Assembly (NCBI GenBank): GCA_963575745.1
Contig: CAUYUJ010019109.1
Coordinates: 104,666-168,665, forward strand
Reading direction: 5' to 3'
Length of the DNA: 64,000 nt
From: Prorocentrum cordatum
Lineage: Eukaryota > Sar > Dinophyceae > Prorocentrales > Prorocentraceae
In this document: positions 62,758 through 64,000 of the stretch, piece by piece
Layout: every line of letters starts with the position of its first letter
How positions within the stretch are numbered: the first letter of the stretch is position 1
Notes under the pieces: generated by a model
Seen by the model: only the letters and a program-made list of their open reading frames with translations
Databases searched by the model: none
What the model was told of the DNA's origin: nothing
Position numbers and translations under genes: made by a program

Positions 62758-63516
62758 AACGAGCGCCGCAACAACGCTTGCGAACGACCAGTGGTCGGAG
62801 CGTCCCGCGAATCGGCAGACGAAGGACGGAACGCGGGAGAGGAGATACGCTCACCCACCTCCAGATGACGCAAGGAGGCCAGCCGCATCTCCTGCGTCAT
62901 ATGCGCATCAGAGGAAACGCCACAAACACAAGCTTCCGAGCGGGCCGTCGAAAGTTTATGTTTATGATGAGGAGGCTAAGGAAGCTCCAAGACTTGAAAA
63001 CAGGACAGAGCGGGCCTCCCTCATCCCCAACGGGGACAAGAACTGCGATTCCTGCTCCTGGGGCGCTCTTCGGCCAGCAGCCAAGAGTATTGAAAAGAAA
63101 TCCAGGCGATCTCCTCGTCAATCATACAGAGTATCCTCATTATGGTCATCAGACTTCTTGACAGTCACACGGATATTAGGAATCCGGTCGATTTCCTTGC
63201 GATACCCTCATGACTTCTCTGGGGCTCCTCGGGGATCATCGAGATTTGCTAACAAACGCCATGGGTGTTCTAGAGCATCGCAGGGATTTCCTTTGTCAGC
63301 CTGAATATGTCACGAGGGACGGTTCCGTCATAAACTCCATTGTGCCGCCTCCGTGCAGCTGGGCACGGAGTGGGCGTGTTCTCGAAACCTTTGTCCAATA
63401 CCCTGAGCCTCAGTGCTCGATCCCCAGGGCTTTCAAGGGCCCGGACTCCAAATTCTCAGATCTCGAGAGGCGTGGGTGCCTCTTCTGGCAAGTGCCCCAT
63501 CGCGGACGAAGGATGA
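62758..63516. other. Non-repetitive tail segment, no gene recognised
   Basis: It is less biased in composition and more balanced in base use than the array. Frames of 100-190 codons exist on the plus strand, but I recognise no domain, and the frames overlap without one being clearly favoured. It could be the 5' part of a decayed retroelement, given the motif downstream. Confidence 0.35.
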
Positions 63517-64000
63517 TGTTATGATGCGACTGGCTCACCGTGCGCCCTAGGAACTCTGACATGTCTGGCGGCAAGGGTAGGACAACCCTGGAATGCTCGG
63601 ACGGAGAACTGTCATGACTTGCTTGTAAAGGTTTCGGAGGTCCGCGCGAATTCCTTGGATCGGCGCGGGGCCCCGTCCCTGGCGCGCGGAGTGCGCCAAG
63701 GGGGGTGTGCAGCGCCGATGCCAGAAACTCGCGCGGTCCTCCGACAAACTATGCTTACGACCATGCGTCTTCCTCGACTGACCCTCCACCCCTCGCGCAC
63801 CCGCTCTTCCCTTCCAGGATCGGTCACGGGGATGTCTCACCTACCGGCCCTCAGAGGACGCCCCCGAGCGAGGGTCCCGCGAATCCGCCACACCTGCGCA
63901 CTCACGTGGCCCGCACTTGCTCCTCCTGCGGCCTTCCACCACAACAGAGAACCACCCCCCCTGACTACCTACCAGACCACCCCAACCCAACCCGAAGACC
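63517..64000 (+). pseudogene. Possible degenerate LINE-type reverse transcriptase fragment
   Basis: The frame starting at 63517 stays open to the window edge (161 codons). At 63685-63705 it reads RGVRQGG, preceded about 20 residues earlier by LLVKVSEVRANS and followed by CAAPMP. The RGVRQG(C/G) motif followed by an (S/A)P pair is typical of non-LTR reverse transcriptases just before the catalytic block. The expected LF after the motif is missing, and no FADD-type box is visible within the window. The fragment is probably decayed or frameshifted. A chance match cannot be excluded. Confidence 0.3.

Overview
The window looks like nuclear DNA of a dinoflagellate. It is GC-rich, has no rRNA or tRNA gene and no bacterial-style operon. 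Its only convincing coding sequence is one intronless gene repeated eight times in the same (minus) orientation. The protein is predicted to be secreted. It has a six-cysteine N-terminal domain, a Gly/Ala linker, and a C-terminal domain that opens with a GDPH motif like the start of a von Willebrand type D domain. I recognise that C-terminal domain as one typical of dinoflagellate predicted proteins. I cannot name the species.

Layout. Positions 1-60055 are a nested tandem array. The large units start at 1, 15244, 25972 and 41119. Units 1 and 3 (about 15.2 kb) carry two genes each: A and B, D and E. Unit 2 (10.7 kb) lost one gene by an internal deletion and keeps only C. Unit 4 (about 18.9 kb) carries three: F, G and H. 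Each gene sits in an older repeat of about 5 kb. In plus-strand order this is: (ATC)n-type trinucleotide array, a GC-rich module of short CAAGA-type repeats, a second trinucleotide array, a short dispersed element with a (GAG)n tail (called S here), the gene on the minus strand, and its conserved 5' flank. After the second gene, units 1-3 have a 3.7 kb closing segment. It holds a TACATA microsatellite, a ~150-bp tandem repeat, a ~100-bp tandem repeat containing a 12-bp palindrome next to AATAAA, more CAAGA repeats, and a 70-nt foldback 43-53 bp before the next unit.

State of the genes. A, D, E, F and H are intact. B, C and G each carry a 1-2 nt indel that breaks the frame; these could be real pseudogenes or assembly errors. 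The genes form two 3'-end classes: A, D and F stop 22 codons earlier than B, C, E, G and H because of a 2-nt difference at the stop codon. G joins a class-2 3' end to the 5' flank and spacer of class 1, so it looks like an unequal-crossover product. In unit 4 the spacer between F and G is interrupted by an ~870-bp insertion with 12-bp inverted repeats and a 4-bp flanking duplication.

From 60055 to 64000 the array decays into unrelated sequence: a purine-rich (GGA)n tract, 1.2 kb of TACA/TATG microsatellite, a (CTC)n tract, and a 1.2 kb non-repetitive tail. That tail ends in an open frame with a GVRQGG motif that may be a degenerate LINE-type reverse transcriptase.

The most interesting material is not a second gene family but the architecture: a multigene array whose spacers consist of phase-preserving trinucleotide arrays, apparently seeded by microsatellite-tailed elements, with palindromes and foldbacks at fixed places.
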